A DNA stretch of 64,000 nucleotides, from IMG/VR virus record IMGVR_UViG_3300027969_000060, positions 1 to 64,000 of that record; one strand, given 5' to 3'. Positions 43,701-56,100 of this stretch are shown piece by piece. The DNA is from a virus. Under the pieces are notes generated by a model. The model had not been told where the DNA came from, ran no database searches, and worked only from the letters and a program-made list of their open reading frames with translations. The translations under genes were made by a program, and so were the position numbers. Numbering within the stretch: the stretch's first letter is position 1; the number at the start of each line of letters is the position of its first letter.

Positions 43701-46458
43701 CGCTTAGTCCTGTTGTAATAATTGACACTAAGGTTGTCAGTGTAGTCGTAGTACCTGACTCAGAAGTTAGGCTAGTATCTATAATTTGCTCTGCTTGGTT
43801 AGCCAGTAATACTCCGTTTAGTGTTTGATAATTTGCTACAGGTGCAGAATTAACTAGTACCTTATTTGAAACAGTTACTAGATAATTTAGTGCGCCAACA
43901 AACGCAGTAATATCATATGCATAAACACCGCTAATATAAGCATTACCTGCACTGGTAAAATATGCTAATGCCGCAGATGTTGTTTTAAATGTTCCGCTAT
44001 GACTTATATCAAAAATCAATGCATCAAGAATAATACCTGCATCGCGTTCTGTCTTAGATGAACTATACACATACGAACCAGTCATTGAGCCTGAACCAGC
44101 AGTTAATGTTCTACGAGTTACATCTGCATAATTATTTTTAATACCAAATGTTGTAGTGTTAGGAATATCAAATATGTAGTAGGTTACGCCGGCAGTTACA
44201 CCGCCAGTTGTTCCCGTAAAGCTAATTGGCATGCCAACATATAAACCTGCAGTTGAATTACATGTGAATACTGTTGTTGATGCAGATGCTACTGTTGTAG
44301 TATTTGTATACTGAACAAAATTATTAACCTCTTTAGTTATAAATTGTTTATTTTTAGCTAGTAATGCGGCAGCATTGGGATTCAAATAGCCGTCCTCAAC
44401 TTGTTTTGCCGCATAGCGAACAGTTCTCCAGGGTTTATCCATAGTTAACCCTTGGCCGTTTCCAAGAACGTCAACACCGTTCAATGCAACATACACTACA
44501 TTATTAATAACACCAAAATAAGACCATGCCGGAGTATTGTTGTTTACACGTAGTACTTGTCCATCAGTGCCGATTGGTAGGCGAGTTGGGCCAGCACCGC
44601 CATAATAAATTGTATCACCTTGGGTTGTCAATATAGAAGTAATCGAACCAACTGACATTACGTTCCAGTAAGTACCTGTTGTGTCGTTATCAGGGCGGTT
44701 GCCGTTTGATCCGGTATGAGCTAATATACAAATATAAGTGTTAACACCCATCAGTACTGCATCACCTAATACATAATCAACACCAGTTTTCCATGATACT
44801 GCAACCCCAGCAACTGACACTGCGGTTATAGCCCCACTAGGTGCAGTGACTGTGATAATAATATCATTAGCTGGAGTAATACCGCCAACTTGAGTACCTA
44901 ATATTTTAATAGTGTTACTAGTTGCATATCCAGATCCTGTAGCATTGACTGTAACTGTATATTTTGTGTTAGACAACGCAACATCGAATGTTGCGCTAGT
45001 GCCTGTACCGACAATGTTTGTGCCACTTAGGCCTGTAAATGTTTGGCCCGTTGCCGCCCATTTAACACCACTATTTAAGCGTGACCAGTAGGTTAGGTTT
45101 GGTGGGGTATTGCCGGTGTGGTCAAGGATTGCTACATAGGTGTAACCGTTTAGTCTTACTACCTGGCCAACTTTATATGCAGTTGCATTTGACCAGTCGC
45201 CCTGGAAACTAAATCCAGTAGTAAATAAATCCCAATCAGAAATATAAGCAGTAGGAGTTTTATTAGTATTATTTGTTTTAGCTACGTATGCATATCCACC
45301 ATAGGATACTATGTCACCTGGTTGGTAAACTTCTGAGCTTGACCAACTATTTTCAAATTCTAATCCGCCAACAAATATAACCCAGTTTGCTTCTGCAAAT
45401 GTACCGGAAGATGTATGGTCAGTTGTACAAATCCAAAGGTCTGCTCCAAATTTTACAATATCGTTTTTGCGATAGCGAACAGCGGCACCTGTGATTGTAA
45501 TTTGTGCTCCAACACTGCCTGTTGTTTGTGAAAAGTTTACAGTATATGTTCCGGTAGTTCCTGGGAATGTACCAGTTAACAATTCAGTAATAGTAGTTCC
45601 AGAGGTTACTCCAGCACCAGATAATACTTGACCAATAGATAAATGTCCAGATGATACTGCACTAACAGTTAATGTTGTTCCAGAAATATATCCAGTAACG
45701 CTGGCGCCTGATGACCAGTAACCTAAATATTTAATACCTTTATGGAACGGATCCCATAGCCCCTGATCTGCTTCTAAACCTGATGCAAGAGTGGCGGCAG
45801 ATTGATGGCCTGTATTACATACGTAAGTGATGCCACCGTATAAAATAACATCGTTTTGTTTGTAACGTGTATTAATAGTCCACTGGCCAATCCAATCAAA
45901 TCCTTTGGCGTAAATATCCCATTTACTTAGGTCTTGTTCGAGACCATCAGAGTCAGTATTGTTAGTAGCTGAACTTGTATGCCCAGTATTACAGATATAA
46001 CTGATACCACCGTATCTAACAACGTCATCTGTTTTGTATCGAGTACCGGTAGTCCAGTCGTTCTTCCAGTCTAAACTTGCGGCAAATAAATCCCATTTAT
46101 TTTGATCTGCTTCCAAGCCCGCAGTTACTTCTGGGCTAGTACCAGATGTTGCTAGTACATTGCTTTGATGTCCGGTGTTACATAAGTAAACTCTGCCGCC
46201 AAATCGTACTAGGTCGTTAATCTTGTAATATGTATCAGTATCCCAATCGCCCTTCCAGCTTGTGCCGTCAGCAATTTGGTTCCAACGTGTCGGACCATGG
46301 TTTAGGTCGACGTAGAAATCTGCATTGGCAGTATGTCCTGCTACGCAAACAAACGTCTTACCACCGTATCTTACAACATCGTCTTTTACGTATGTTGTAG
46401 ATGCACTCCAGTTGTTTTTCCAAACAAAGCGGATTCTACCTAGTTTAAATTCAGCCAT
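37774..46458 (-). CDS. Giant modular tail-fibre-like protein, 2894 aa
   Basis: Largest gene in the window. Residues 1-700 hold eight CBM5/12-like repeats ([19 protein letters not shown] style), the fifth and eighth each interrupted by an inserted unrelated module. Cys/Arg/Asp modules lie near residues 804, 1106, 1341 and 1637. Residues about 1690-1840 look like a right-handed beta-helix ([20 protein letters not shown]). Residues about 2300-2525 form a run of YGNGxFVAVASG blades, likely a beta-propeller. The C-terminus has [20 protein letters not shown] then [14 protein letters not shown], shared with the other giants. A late promoter AATAAATA and a CGGAGC site precede it. Host binding or depolymerase role is inference. 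Confidence 0.85.
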   Translation of the reverse strand: MAEFKLGRIRFVWKNNWSASTTYVKDDVVRYGGKTFVCVAGHTANADFYVDLNHGPTRWNQIADGTSWKGDWDTDTYYKINDLVRFGGRVYLCNTGHQSNVLATSGTSPEVTAGLEADQNKWDLFAASLDWKNDWTTGTRYKTDDVVRYGGISYICNTGHTSSATNNTDSDGLEQDLSKWDIYAKGFDWIGQWTINTRYKQNDVILYGGITYVCNTGHQSAATLASGLEADQGLWDPFHKGIKYLGYWSSGASVTGYISGTTLTVSAVSSGHLSIGQVLSGAGVTSGTTITELLTGTFPGTTGTYTVNFSQTTGSVGAQITITGAAVRYRKNDIVKFGADLWICTTDHTSSGTFAEANWVIFVGGLEFENSWSSSEVYQPGDIVSYGGYAYVAKTNNTNKTPTAYISDWDLFTTGFSFQGDWSNATAYKVGQVVRLNGYTYVAILDHTGNTPPNLTYWSRLNSGVKWAATGQTFTGLSGTNIVGTGTSATFDVALSNTKYTVTVNATGSGYATSNTIKILGTQVGGITPANDIIITVTAPSGAITAVSVAGVAVSWKTGVDYVLGDAVLMGVNTYICILAHTGSNGNRPDNDTTGTYWNVMSVGSITSILTTQGDTIYYGGAGPTRLPIGTDGQVLRVNNNTPAWSYFGVINNVVYVALNGVDVLGNGQGLTMDKPWRTVRYAAKQVEDGYLNPNAAALLAKNKQFITKEVNNFVQYTNTTTVASASTTVFTCNSTAGLYVGMPISFTGTTGGVTAGVTYYIFDIPNTTTFGIKNNYADVTRRTLTAGSGSMTGSYVYSSSKTERDAGIILDALIFDISHSGTFKTTSAALAYFTSAGNAYISGVYAYDITAFVGALNYLVTVSNKVLVNSAPVANYQTLNGVLLANQAEQIIDTSLTSESGTTTTLTTLVSIITTGLSAGTTSAIPSVINPGTTISVKTGTYLEILPIVVPRNTAVVGDELRSSVIQPAGAVTNLVNDKPKTISVLTRMKAIIPTLVANGTVTPTTGNTTAQVTTLPVGDVGSTAAVSSVLTNGATIRNILQNTITAAPAFTFTNPTGYNVGFLTGYGDGKAQVVQNYQYIKTYISQYLFNNYLSVYNAINVATCQRDIGYLLDALQYDMTYGGNTQTLIAGSSYFTSSALNIASTEKTATLAAYTTLKTMISNIVLKTTPTVNSPNTTFSTTGYISGTTLTISSAVTGTIMVGHVLTMVGSTAGTYITGYIAGGAGSGSTWTVSASQTVGSSGSPVAVSGANPTQTTAGTAGSAGAATFAQARIQDIIDWITNGTAPATVAPTAAIALSSTALQNGYNALQAARSEIQADTVAWVQKFYQSMNFNSATCSRDTGYIVDALSYDLVFGTNFNSVKAGMAYYRATTSAQYVINNQLTAEIGAVNFIAQKARQIAAYGSATQIGTIIDDMILSIAGTITTTASATAVGGNITVGSTAGMVVGMPIVFNGSTGGISVNQTYWIISIVDATTIQVTSTFGSATPITLTNTSSLLTATAGGGFEYAGTNTYNNVLSTIKGVEILRANTAFLANEATAWVTQSYGGTVTTTTQSTGRFTTSSAHNFTIGDPVTFTGGSLLGGVILGSTYYVLTVPSGTEFTVASTSVGTSPLIINNGSGSMTVRYQFSQAACQRDMTEYVNGWIYDINYLGNYKSLRSIVSYKNAVSGSIQSDMFYLRNSTGLRNMTVTGLTGTIGAPNIYGTRRPTAGAYSSLDPGYGPTDYNAWISTRSPYTQNLTLFGTGCIGMKIDSSLHAGGNKSIVANDYTTIISDGIGVWCTGSNALTELVSVFAYYSYAGYLAELGGKMRATNGNNSYGTYGSLAEGVDTYETPIYASVNNRYTHAQIGLALTDSVNQIYRLEFTNAGTNYSTASYVGNIGGTGFGATAVGDEFRDGAVFEGRLLSNGANYASITNVAQGGTALGITLAATDSAISAAYVGMRVMVTGGSGVGQQGYFINYNSGTKFGSVAKESFPYTTVTATTTSSTTFVSSGISGTTLTVSAVSVGTIVPGMFVTGGTTTAGTYIVANLTGTGTTASTWQVSISQTTSGATTGTQNTLTLSRATPAYNTMPVILSSAIGGLLAFTTYYAIGVIPGGTTISVGTLSSSTTAQTVSATTGQSVLIHQPGWDHIVPGTTISSSLDLTTAYIIEPRVVFTSPTYTATATTSTSGTWADMAYGDWITTFSSITVSGGTGSSATFNVVKSGLAYTVSVSGAGTGYTVGDTLTILGTNLGGTSANNVVLTVNNVSSPAGAIQNFTYDGVGSGGYFVAIPTSGTGTQISANGTTFIAGGAIASASWTAIAYGAGRWVAVSNGTATANTTDPTVAWTTGGLLTNANWSAITYGNGQFMAVASGTATAAYSTNGTSWSNTAALPANTTWTGVAYGNGVYVAIASGGTQAASSSDGLSWTTRSLPTSATWSSVAFGDGTFVAVASGSTISAYSKDGITWVQSAQGTIQASNWSKVRYGAGLFVAIAGTTSTATIVTSDNGYTWYQQALSTAATWTALAYGNPTRTPQWAFVRTTSLVANSVVMGATTQARVKVSNGAISEVRIIEPGSGYAVTPTMTLIDPNYTSAATWQIRIGNGALASPTFTNRGSQYATATATVTGNGYADIYQTGYYVNVYNLPSSPTPGSNVQFALNGTYYKLVAVNNFLGTDRNSYQGWTAAGGSTPYSARFQISPALTASNNPTHGTLITLRLKYSQVRLTGHDFLSIGTGNTTTTNYPGTPTQPAIPANETVGNGGGRVFYTSTDQDGNFRVGTLFSVQQATGVASINADAFNLAGLNSLTLGSVALGGSGATITSFSTDQYFTANSDNIVPTQKAIKSYISSQIGGGSSALNVNTLTAGVIYIAGNSISTTTGVQINVTATMNFTGGINGLPVAMDFLLLG

Positions 46459-46484
46459 TCAATGCTCCGATTTTCATTATATTG

Positions 46485-46492
46485 TATTTATT
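46485..46492 (-). promoter_or_regulatory. T4-type late promoter
   Basis: AATAAATA on the minus strand, about 21 nt of leader before the 2894-aa gene, in the gap after the 1973-aa gene. Confidence 0.6.
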
Positions 46493-46512
46493 CATTTGTT
46501 AATATTGCTTTT

Positions 46513-49500
46513 TTACTTTCCTGCATCGCTGCCGCCAACGGAAAATCCGTGTGCAAAGAAGCTTTTAGCTAACATAGTTCCGTTAATACCTTTTGTCATT
46601 CTCATAGAGTTTCTAACAAATAGTTGTTGCTGGGTTGACGAGTAAATCCTATTAGGACCACCAACACCAAATGTACCTGCAACAATTGCGCCTGCTTGTG
46701 CATTTGCACCACCACCTGCAATGTTTCTAGCAATATAGGCTTTGATTGCTCTCTGAGTCGGGACAATACTATCACTATTTGCTGTAAAATAACTATCAGT
46801 ACTAAACTGTGTAATTACTACAGAGTTTGTTCCTAACTGGAATCCGCCAAGTGACAGTGTTTGTAGACCTGTTAAACTCAACTGATCTGCTGAAATTGTA
46901 ACAATACCAGATGCTTGTTGTACCGCAAACAAGTTACCAACTTTAAAGTTGCCGTCTTGGTCTGTTGAAGTTTGGAATACTCGTCCTCCGTTATTTTCAG
47001 CAATTTGCTGGTATGGAAGTGCTGTATTAACATCAACATTTGGATAATTCGTCGTTTCTTTATTTCCAGTACCAATTAACAAGAAGTCATGTCCTGTAAT
47101 ACGGCACTGGCTATATTTTTGTCGAATATTGATACTTGTATTATGCTCAGGTGCTAATAAAATAGTCAACGGAGGACTTATTTGGAATTGCGCTTTATTT
47201 GCACCTAAGTCGGTAATAAGAACAATTCGATACTGATTAGGGTTACCGTTGATTGTTAAAGCGGCGCCTGGAGTTGGTAAAAATCCTAAGTTAGAAACTG
47301 TTAAGAATTTGCTAGGTTGATATATATCAGCATAGCCGTCTCCTGATTGAACTGTTATAACTGTTGTCGATGTCCTGTATCCTGTACCTCGATTAACAAA
47401 AGTTGGATTTCCCAAGACCTTGTTACCTATTCGCGCTAGTGTTGTAACAAATGATGTTGGATTAGGATCAGTAACCCCTAGTGTAGCTGAAATATATCCA
47501 CTGCCGGGCTCTAACAGTTTAATAGCACTAATTTTATTAGAAGCTACAGTAGCTCGACCAAACGCCTGAGCTCCGCATGCCACGGCTAATCCGCTAGCCG
47601 ACGAAGATACTACGGAAAATAGTGGAGTTGAGTTAGTATTACCAAATGCAACGCTTGCCCACGATCCAGACGATGATAAGGTACGTTGAGTCCATACAAT
47701 ACCGTCAGGACTAGATAGCGCGGTCGAAGTCCCGTTGCCGACTACTATAAAAGTTCCTTGGCCGTATGTAATTTGTTGCCAGGATGCTGTTACAGGCATT
47801 GTGCTAGCTGTCCAAAGTTTGCCATCGAATGAGTATGCGGCTGCACTTCCTCCAGTGGAAATTGCAACAAATCTACCATTTCCCCATATAACAGAAATCC
47901 AGTTTGACGAAGTTGGTAGCTGAACGTTAGTCTGCGTTATGCCGCCGTCTGTAGAATATGTTGTAAGCCACGTTGTTCCGTTGTCTAATGAGTATGTGGC
48001 AATATTACTACTTCCTGCAATAGCAACCCACACACCAATGTTACTGTATGCAATAGATTTCCAACTAGCAGTAGTAGGTAATGTTACTGCGCTCCATGTT
48101 GATCCATTAATAGAGCTTGAAGCAACTGCACTACTTGTAGTTTGTAAAGCAATATAATTATTATTACCCCATGCAATATCAGCGTGGCCGCCACCTAATG
48201 TAGTGTTACCCGAAGTCCAAGATGTACCATCAATAGAATATGCTATACTGCTACTATTAGAAGTTATTGCATAGAAAAATCCGCCGACAAATTTTAGTTT
48301 TGCATACGTTCCGGTGGGCAAGGCAGTACCTGTAGTCCAAGCTGTTCCATTTAATGAATTTGCAGTTGCTCCTGTTGAGGTCATTGCAATATATTTTCCG
48401 TTGCCGTATGTAACTGATACCCAGCCAGTAGTAGGTAATGTTACCGCGCTTGAAGAATAGCTTGGTTGGCTAAATCTAACACATGGCTCAATTGAATATA
48501 CGCTGGTTGAATCTAATAAGGCAACCGCCGGGGTGCCGCTAACAATATTTTGCCATCCTACTGCATGTACATCCATCTTTGTTCCATAAGTTTGTGTAGT
48601 TACTGATTGAATTGTTCCGCCAAAACTTGTAGATATTGAAAACTTTGTTGCTGAATAGTTTGTTGCAATTACATAATAAATTTGTCCTGCTGTTAAGCCG
48701 CCTAACATTCCGCCAGCTACTGTGGCCATTTGTCCCGAACCGTTAGTTAATGTTTTTACTGGACCTTGATAGGTATCACTAATAGTAATTTGATTTCCTA
48801 TAATTGCATTAATAATATAATACGTTGCTCCACTTACAATTCCGCCAAATGTTGTTCCGGAAAACACAATTTGTTCTCCAATAACCATTCCTGCAGAGGA
48901 GGTTAGGGTTATTAAATTATTAGTTCCAGTAATTGTAATTGGTACTGCTTGACTACCAACTACTTGTGCTACACTAATTTGCCAAGTACTTCCGCTACCG
49001 GTTCCGGCATTATTAGCTGTGATGTATGTGCCGCTAGTTACCCCAGCCCCAGTCAAGGTCATACCAACTGCAACGGCTCCGGCACCCATTGAAACAACAT
49101 ATAATGTGTTGCCTGCAATATAAGCAGTAGTCATTGTAGCAATAGTACGAATAGTCTGGAAAGCAGTAGTATTTTGTTGAGTAGGAACAAAAACAATTGC
49201 ACTGCCGGGAGTAAATCCAGCGGTTGTTGGTACATTAATTGTATTATCTATAGCGGAGGTAGACGACGATGTTTGTTGTGTAACACTTTCATTGGCAATG
49301 GTTGCAATTTTACCAACAGCATCGTAGCCTGCAATGTATCCGTATTGTCCAACACCAGTACCAGATGTAACTATTAATCTCATACCATAGTAAGTAGCAA
49401 ACGTATTTTGATCGTTACTTGCAATGGTAATTGTTTGAGTATTTCCAGCCTGTGCTTGGTTAACTGCGGTGATATATCCTAATCCACCTGCGGCAAAATC

Positions 49501-52434
49501 GCTACCTAAAATTCTAACTTCATATACTCCACCATCGCGGAACTCGTCACCGACTGCAATTGCGCCGGTTCCTGATCCGCCAAACGCATAAGTTACACCA
49601 GTATATTCTTGCCCAGCATTAGAATATTCAAATTTTAAAATTTTGTTAGTTGCTTCACCAATAAACGCGGCAGCAATCTGAGCTTGTTGATTTCTGTTAT
49701 TTACAGTTGCAGTGATTGGACTTTCTGTTGTATCATATCCTTCGGCAACGCAACCAAAATTTCCATAAGATGTGTTACCGTTAGTAGCACGAATACGTCC
49801 GCCGTCTTCTGCTAGGTAACCGCAATGGCCGTAATATGAGAACACTGATACTAATTCTGTTAATGATCCTGTTCCAGTACACCAAGCACCAATTCCAGCA
49901 GATAAAATTGTTGTAAAGTCGTTAGCAACAATAGATTTATTACCACCGTTGTGTAATGTTCCATCAATCTTTACGCCAACACATCCTTGTCCAAACATTG
50001 ATACGTTTTGGGCATAAGGAGATTTTGTAGTAATTTGCACTGATGTATCATTTGGGCCAGTGCCTGGATCCAGTGATACGTAAGCTCCCGCTGTTGGGCG
50101 TCTTGTTCCGTAACTATTAGGGCTACCTAATCCGCCAAGTAAACCAGTTAAGGTCATGTTTCGAATACCAGTTGCATTTGCAACTAAGAACATATTTTTA
50201 ATTGCATCTCCGCCATACACATTAACTGTTTGACTAGTTGACTCAGATAAACTAACTGCGGCTGTACCGCCGTTAATGTTAGAAATTTTAAAACTTGTTG
50301 GAGTTATAGTTGAACCAATAACATAGTATGTTTGGCCAATTGTTAGTCCAGCAAATCCACCTGCTATAACAGCCATTGCTCCTTGAGCATCGGTTACTGC
50401 AAACGTCGGGCCGTTATAACTTGCACTAATTGTAATAGTTTGTGTTGCCGAGTCGTATGTTTTAATATAATATACTTGGCCTGAAACCAGCCCACCAAGA
50501 CTTGCACCGTTAAACACAATAGTTTCATTTACATATAAATTAGCAACATACGCTAACGTAATTTTATTAGTTGAGGCAACTGTGGCAAGAGCTGTAGTAA
50601 TTAATGTTTCAACTACAAACTGAATAGGATCGTTTGCTGATATACCAACAGTAGTGTTTAATGTAATTATTCCTGTTGCGCTACTTGATGCAGTAGCAAT
50701 ACAGTTAATAATTTTTGCTGGTTGGATTACTGTTCCGCGAAGTTCATCGCCTACTAGAGCAACACCTGCTGGTACCCTGATTGGCAATGTTTCACCGTAT
50801 GTACCAGTTTTAATAAAAATTGTGGCAGGTCCAGCAACTTGACTACACGCATATTTTACAGTTTTCCACGGAGTAGATATTGTTGTACCGTATGATGCAG
50901 TGTCAACTCCGGTAGGTGACACGTAATAGACCTTTCCAATAATTCCCCAATTATCCCATGACGGGATCGGCAGGTAATTGTTAGTACTGAGTGTTCTAGT
51001 CTTTAATAAATTTCCTTCACCACCAATAGGAGTTGCGGTCCACTGACTGTTGTTATAGGTTTGAATATCACCTTGATATTGTAATGTTTCAAACTGATCA
51101 CCTCGAACATATATAACCCAATATATGTTTGTGGTATCTTGTGCTGGAGCTAATATTGCACCAGAAGTATGTTTAACAAGACAAATATAAGAAGTTGAAT
51201 AATAAGTAACAACGTCGCCGACTACATATACTTGATCTGCGGCCCAGCCGCCGCGCCAGTACATACCTGGATTTACTAATTCCCATTTACTAGTATCTGT
51301 AGGTTCAATACTTACGCTATCCATGATCGCAACATACAAATATCCATCTCTTCGAATAAGGTCGCCAGTGCGATAATTACCAACCGAGGTCCAATCGCCC
51401 ATTATGTTGTAATTTTTAACTACTAGTGTCCAACTGATTAGGTCGGTTGACGGAATATTATTAATATTATTTTGAACATTGCTTGTATACTGATATCCAC
51501 CATATGTAACAACATCGCCTTTATCGTAAGCTATTGAATTTAACCATGCATTTGCAAATTCTAAGCCTGGAACCCAAATTTTAAAACTTGCTGTATCAAA
51601 AGTACTAGTCGATTGGTGTGCAACAATACAGATATATAAATCTGGTCCTTGTTTTACTACATCGTTCAACTTGTATCGTGTCAGTGCCTGCCACGTAAAT
51701 TTGTAATCTATTCCAGTGTGTACAATTTCCCATTTTAAAATGTCAGGATCTATACCAACAGTTGCAGTTGCTCCGCTAATGTGTGCATCAGTACACTTAT
51801 AAATAATCCCGCCGTATCGAACTACATCACTTAGTTTGTAACGAGTCAAAGGAGCCCAGTCAGTCTTCCAATCATTGGCATACAGGACTGCATCCCAGTA
51901 TGCTTGATGAGATTCAAGGCCGCCTGGGAACGATGTAGTAGATGAACTAGTATGACCAAAATTACATCTATAAATTGTTCCGCCGTATCGAACTAGATCG
52001 TTTAATCGATAACGAGTATTAATGGTCCATGCTTTGAGCCAGTCGTCTGTGACTGCATAACGTGCCCACTTGCTTTGGTCTACTTCAAGTCCGCTGGCAA
52101 TAGTTGTTGCTGAGGTATGGCTAGTAATACAAATATAGACAATGCTGTTATATCGAATATAATCACCAAGGTTATATAGTGTATTAGTTGACCAAGTGTT
52201 CCTCCACTCGTAGCCGTCTAACCATAATTGCCATTTTGGCGCGGCCTCGTCTGGCGTTGTAGAAACATCAATATAATTTAAATCGGTATTAAAATCTGCA
52301 GACGAAGTATGCCCAACTAGACATACGTATGATTTACCACGGTAACGAACAATATCGTCTTTGGTATATGCCGTGTTGGTTACCCATGTATCTTTCCATG
52401 TAAATCTAATTCGGTTTATCTTAAAATCTGCCAT
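46513..52434 (-). CDS. Giant modular tail-fibre-like protein, 1973 aa
   Basis: Paralogue of the 2894-aa protein with the same plan but without the four Cys/Arg/Asp modules. Eight CBM5/12-like repeats (KDTWVTNTAYTKDDIVRYRG style) run from residue 1 to about 430, uninterrupted. A beta-helix block with MFGQGCVGVKIDGTLHNGGN follows, then a propeller-like run (WVSVTYGNGKYIAMTSTG and further blades) and the shared C-terminal [20 protein letters not shown] and DSIVPTQRAIKAYI. The perfect TATAAATA promoter and GAGGT site precede it. The stop is followed by a GC-rich gap before the 2894-aa gene. Fibre role is inference. Confidence 0.85.
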   Translation of the reverse strand: MADFKINRIRFTWKDTWVTNTAYTKDDIVRYRGKSYVCLVGHTSSADFNTDLNYIDVSTTPDEAAPKWQLWLDGYEWRNTWSTNTLYNLGDYIRYNSIVYICITSHTSATTIASGLEVDQSKWARYAVTDDWLKAWTINTRYRLNDLVRYGGTIYRCNFGHTSSSTTSFPGGLESHQAYWDAVLYANDWKTDWAPLTRYKLSDVVRYGGIIYKCTDAHISGATATVGIDPDILKWEIVHTGIDYKFTWQALTRYKLNDVVKQGPDLYICIVAHQSTSTFDTASFKIWVPGLEFANAWLNSIAYDKGDVVTYGGYQYTSNVQNNINNIPSTDLISWTLVVKNYNIMGDWTSVGNYRTGDLIRRDGYLYVAIMDSVSIEPTDTSKWELVNPGMYWRGGWAADQVYVVGDVVTYYSTSYICLVKHTSGAILAPAQDTTNIYWVIYVRGDQFETLQYQGDIQTYNNSQWTATPIGGEGNLLKTRTLSTNNYLPIPSWDNWGIIGKVYYVSPTGVDTASYGTTISTPWKTVKYACSQVAGPATIFIKTGTYGETLPIRVPAGVALVGDELRGTVIQPAKIINCIATASSSATGIITLNTTVGISANDPIQFVVETLITTALATVASTNKITLAYVANLYVNETIVFNGASLGGLVSGQVYYIKTYDSATQTITISASYNGPTFAVTDAQGAMAVIAGGFAGLTIGQTYYVIGSTITPTSFKISNINGGTAAVSLSESTSQTVNVYGGDAIKNMFLVANATGIRNMTLTGLLGGLGSPNSYGTRRPTAGAYVSLDPGTGPNDTSVQITTKSPYAQNVSMFGQGCVGVKIDGTLHNGGNKSIVANDFTTILSAGIGAWCTGTGSLTELVSVFSYYGHCGYLAEDGGRIRATNGNTSYGNFGCVAEGYDTTESPITATVNNRNQQAQIAAAFIGEATNKILKFEYSNAGQEYTGVTYAFGGSGTGAIAVGDEFRDGGVYEVRILGSDFAAGGLGYITAVNQAQAGNTQTITIASNDQNTFATYYGMRLIVTSGTGVGQYGYIAGYDAVGKIATIANESVTQQTSSSTSAIDNTINVPTTAGFTPGSAIVFVPTQQNTTAFQTIRTIATMTTAYIAGNTLYVVSMGAGAVAVGMTLTGAGVTSGTYITANNAGTGSGSTWQISVAQVVGSQAVPITITGTNNLITLTSSAGMVIGEQIVFSGTTFGGIVSGATYYIINAIIGNQITISDTYQGPVKTLTNGSGQMATVAGGMLGGLTAGQIYYVIATNYSATKFSISTSFGGTIQSVTTQTYGTKMDVHAVGWQNIVSGTPAVALLDSTSVYSIEPCVRFSQPSYSSSAVTLPTTGWVSVTYGNGKYIAMTSTGATANSLNGTAWTTGTALPTGTYAKLKFVGGFFYAITSNSSSIAYSIDGTSWTSGNTTLGGGHADIAWGNNNYIALQTTSSAVASSSINGSTWSAVTLPTTASWKSIAYSNIGVWVAIAGSSNIATYSLDNGTTWLTTYSTDGGITQTNVQLPTSSNWISVIWGNGRFVAISTGGSAAAYSFDGKLWTASTMPVTASWQQITYGQGTFIVVGNGTSTALSSPDGIVWTQRTLSSSGSWASVAFGNTNSTPLFSVVSSSASGLAVACGAQAFGRATVASNKISAIKLLEPGSGYISATLGVTDPNPTSFVTTLARIGNKVLGNPTFVNRGTGYRTSTTVITVQSGDGYADIYQPSKFLTVSNLGFLPTPGAALTINGNPNQYRIVLITDLGANKAQFQISPPLTILLAPEHNTSINIRQKYSQCRITGHDFLLIGTGNKETTNYPNVDVNTALPYQQIAENNGGRVFQTSTDQDGNFKVGNLFAVQQASGIVTISADQLSLTGLQTLSLGGFQLGTNSVVITQFSTDSYFTANSDSIVPTQRAIKAYIARNIAGGGANAQAGAIVAGTFGVGGPNRIYSSTQQQLFVRNSMRMTKGINGTMLAKSFFAHGFSVGGSDAGK

Positions 52435-52462
52435 TATCTACCTCAATATTTTTAATTTTGTA

Positions 52463-52470
52463 TATTTATA
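52463..52470 (-). promoter_or_regulatory. T4-type late promoter
   Basis: A perfect TATAAATA on the minus strand overlapping the stop of the 119-aa gene; about 23 nt of leader with GAGGT before the 1973-aa gene. Confidence 0.72.
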
Positions 52471-52825
52471 CGCCGCTTGGGTACTGGTATTTTGTATCTA
52501 CTCTTACAACTAGTTGTCCGTCATCATCAATATAATAATACAAATTTCTGTTGTCCCAACGCATTTGTTCAAAATTTAAATTTTCAAAAACTAGCTCGTG
52601 TATTGCATCGCGGCCCTCAAAGAAATCTACACCTACTTCAAAATCTGGATAGTTGCCGTCTGCTGTTCCGTCGTTGTTAATCTGAATACTGTCTTCTCTA
52701 CTAAGTTGATTAACTCGTGTAAAATACAATACTCCGTCATCTGTTCTGCGTAGGGCATAAAAGTACTTGGGAGTATCTCCCAATACATCTTCTTGTGACC
52801 TGCCAAATTGATAATTGCTTGCCAT
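52466..52825 (-). CDS. Small conserved structural protein of unknown role
   Basis: 119 aa, acidic and Tyr/Asp-rich (YFYALRRTDDGVLYFTRVNQ, then RWDNRNLYYYIDDDGQLVV). No family was recognised with confidence; I recall similar small proteins in cyanophage tail regions. It lies between the 1973-aa fibre and a beta-sandwich protein, with an AAGGAG ribosome site 8 nt before the ATG. Co-assembly with the fibres is inference. Confidence 0.65.
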   Translation of the reverse strand: MASNYQFGRSQEDVLGDTPKYFYALRRTDDGVLYFTRVNQLSREDSIQINNDGTADGNYPDFEVGVDFFEGRDAIHELVFENLNFEQMRWDNRNLYYYIDDDGQLVVRVDTKYQYPSGV

Positions 52826-52836
52826 AATAAATCTCC

Positions 52837-53166
52837 TTAAACAATCTCGGCGTAACTAGCAATTAGATCAATGCTATTTGCCGTATCGCTTACTATTGTC
52901 ATTGTTGTACTTTCTGCTAGAATAATCTTTTCACCATTTGTTACTATCTTTGCACTAGTATACGGATCTATTACTAGTCCTTTGATATAGTACCCGGTTA
53001 CTGCGGTTGAATCAGTTATAGTGATGTCAACTATCACAACTTCGTCTGTAGTGTTTGCTAGATTGCAACCGATCAATGTAAATCTGTTGCCGGGACTAGT
53101 TTCTAATACATCAACAGGTGTTGTACCGATGTTCTTTGCTACTTTTGTTCTAAAGAATGATGCCAT
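52837..53166 (-). CDS. Small beta-sandwich protein, family member 2 of 3
   Basis: 109 aa. Beta-rich: FTLIGCNLANTTDEVVIVDI, YYIKGLVIDPYTSAKIV, IILAESTTMTIVSDTANSID. It matches the 106-aa proteins at 37439 and 62281 in length, in the central CN-type strand and in the late T-x-VSDT-type block. A GGAT-type ribosome site precedes the ATG, and the stop is close to the 119-aa gene. Function unknown. Confidence 0.68.
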   Translation of the reverse strand: MASFFRTKVAKNIGTTPVDVLETSPGNRFTLIGCNLANTTDEVVIVDITITDSTAVTGYYIKGLVIDPYTSAKIVTNGEKIILAESTTMTIVSDTANSIDLIASYAEIV

Positions 53167-53172
53167 AATTTT

Positions 53173-56100
53173 TTATCCAAATATGAGCGCGGAAGCAATA
53201 CCAATCTCTGTTGCTTCTAAACTCGTTACGCCGCCGGATGCACCTGCAACACTTGACCAAGTTACTCCGTTAAATACTTCTACTAAGTTGTCGTATGTAT
53301 TAAATCGAATCATTCCAATTTCAGGAACTGCAGGCCGATCATTTAATACATCACCGCTTGGAATAACTACACCATTAGAGCCCGCAATCCGTACATACCC
53401 TGTTCCTGTTTCGGAAAATTCTGTAATTGCTCCGCTTACAATATTAGTAATTGTATTGTTAAAAATCTTTAAGTTACCTAAGCGAACCCCGCCGGTACCT
53501 GTTGTTGTTAAATTAAGATTGCTATCTGCTAATACAGGTGTAATAGTATTGCTATATAAATCTAAATTAACTGTTTGAAAACGCTGGGTAAACAATTTTG
53601 TACTGTCTATTGTTGCTGTTAAGTTACCGTCAGCATAAAAATAAAGTGTATTGTCGTTTGCGCCAGGGGTTGCTTCTGCAATAATCTTGGTATTACCATC
53701 AACGTCTTGCAGGCCGCCTAATTTTACCCAATAACCATTATTATATCCTTCATACCTAGTTAGGTCTGAGTTATAACGAATCATACCGTTTGACGGAGTT
53801 CCTGGTTGTTGAGCAGTTGTTCCAACTGGAACTTGAATACTTTGATTACTATTAATTATTACACCGCCGGTGCCTTGTGGTACTAATGTAATATTTGAGT
53901 CTGTAACAATGCTTTGTATATTGTTGTCGCTAAACTTAATGCCTTCTAATACAACATTGCCGATGCCATTGGCCCTTAATTCTAAATCTAAATCTGTCAC
54001 AGTTGTAGAAATTACATTATTCTCAAGTCTAATTTGCGATAATTGCAAATATGTTGAGCCGGTAATATTACCAGTAACTTGCGTATTACCGCTAGTAACA
54101 AAATTACCAGTTTGATTAATGTTACCAGTCTGCGTAATGTTGCCTGTAACTGTTGTATTTTTTAGATATGTAGTACCGCTAGTTACTGTAAGATTTTGAG
54201 TTACTGTTAAGTTTTGATCAATTTGTACATTGTTGCTTGGAATATAAATTCTTCCTGCACCTGCGGCAGTTAGTGTTAAATCATCATTTCCAATAGATGT
54301 ACTAATTTGATTAGAATCAATAATTACGCCGTCAATTTCAGCACGACTTAAGAACGCTGTATTCCACCGTAATAAACTTGTGCCTAAATCATAGAACGCT
54401 GTCAGTGACGGAATTAAACTACTGTCAATGCTAGCAACAAAATTAATAGTGTCAGTACTTTGATCACCAATAGTAATATTTCCGCCAATGGTAATATCGC
54501 CTGTAACATCTAAGTTACCTGTAACAAACGTATTGTTTTGTAAATTAATTACACCGTTGGCAGCAGTAACATCAATTTGCCCTGTGGTAGAATCAATGTT
54601 ATTATCGTGTATTCTGATATTACCAGTAGTAATATCAGTTGAAGTAATAGTTGTAGTATGTGTACCGTCAGTGAATGTAACACCGGTTAAACTAGTAACA
54701 GTTAAGTTTTGATTGTTAAATAAAACTTCGCCAGTTTTTTGATTAATATAAAAATTGTCACCAACTTTGAAGTTTCCTTCATTGTCAACACTAGTATAAT
54801 AAATCTTTGCATCGTTTAATTCTACTACTTCATTAGCGGCAATACGATCGTTAGGATCGTTTGTTGATAGTTTTCCAGCACCTATGTATGCAAAGTTTTG
54901 TGAAATTAAGTAAGCAATAACACCGGGGCCGTCCCCGTACACCCCATAATTACCATAGACACTGGCTGATGCAATTGAACGAATCTCAGCACCGAAGTCT
55001 GAGTAGTCGGCAAAGTCAATTAATGTTGCGGTGCCACCGGCACTAGTTCTTAAGTCTTGGAATGTAATGCCATCGTCTAAAATAGTTGTAGAATTATTGT
55101 TACCGTTAAAATGTAATAATAATACTGTTCCTAAATCGCCTGTCAATGCTGTAGTGGGCGCAGTAAACGTTGTCGTATATCTTGCTACACCTTTACTAAT
55201 TTTTACATCGTCAATATAACCAGTGAATCCGTATGCTCCGCTGTAGTCAGCACCAATGCGTAATGGTTTGGTTGTTCCGTAGTCAGTTATGTCGGCCCAA
55301 GAAGAACCCGACTGTGTGCCATTTAAATATATTTTTGTTGAGGCGTTTCTTCTAACTAATGCTACGTGTGTCCAGGTTGACAACGATACTGTTGCGGCTG
55401 TGGTGATAGTTATAACGCCGTTTACATACAAGTACAGTTGATTGCTAGTATTGATAGCTAGATAAATTGATTTTTCAATAGCGGCTGATCTAAAATCAAA
55501 TAGTGTTCGATATGTTCCGGCTGCTGTAGGATAAATCCACCCCTCAATAGTAAAGTCAGTTGCTGTTCCGTAGGAAGCGTCGTCAACAATGGTTGAATTT
55601 CCGTTGACTAATAATTTAGTATTAAAGTCGTCAACAAATGCTGTAGTAGTAGGAGTAAATGTTGCGGTATATCTTGCGGTATTGCTTACTCTAAAGTCAT
55701 CAATATAACCATTAAATGCTGTTGTTCCGTTGTATTGAGCACCGACTACTAAGGGCTTTGTAGTTCCATAGTTAGTTGTATCAGTATAGGTAGCGGTAGA
55801 TACCACACCATTTATAAAGAATCTTGTCACTCCACTAGCACGAGAGATAGCAACGTGATTCCAAGCATTATTAGTATGAGCATTACTACTTGTTAATACA
55901 AATGCGCCATTTACAAATAATCTTAAAGAGCCTGAACCGTTAGACTGAACAACAACGGAGTTTTCAGTTAGGGTTGTTCTTGTATCAAACAAATATTGTG
56001 TAGATACTGCTGTTTTATAGAACCAGCCTTCAATAGTAAAGTCCCCAGTTCCAAATCCATAATCTGTATCTGTAGCAAGACTAAGATAGTCACCTGTACC

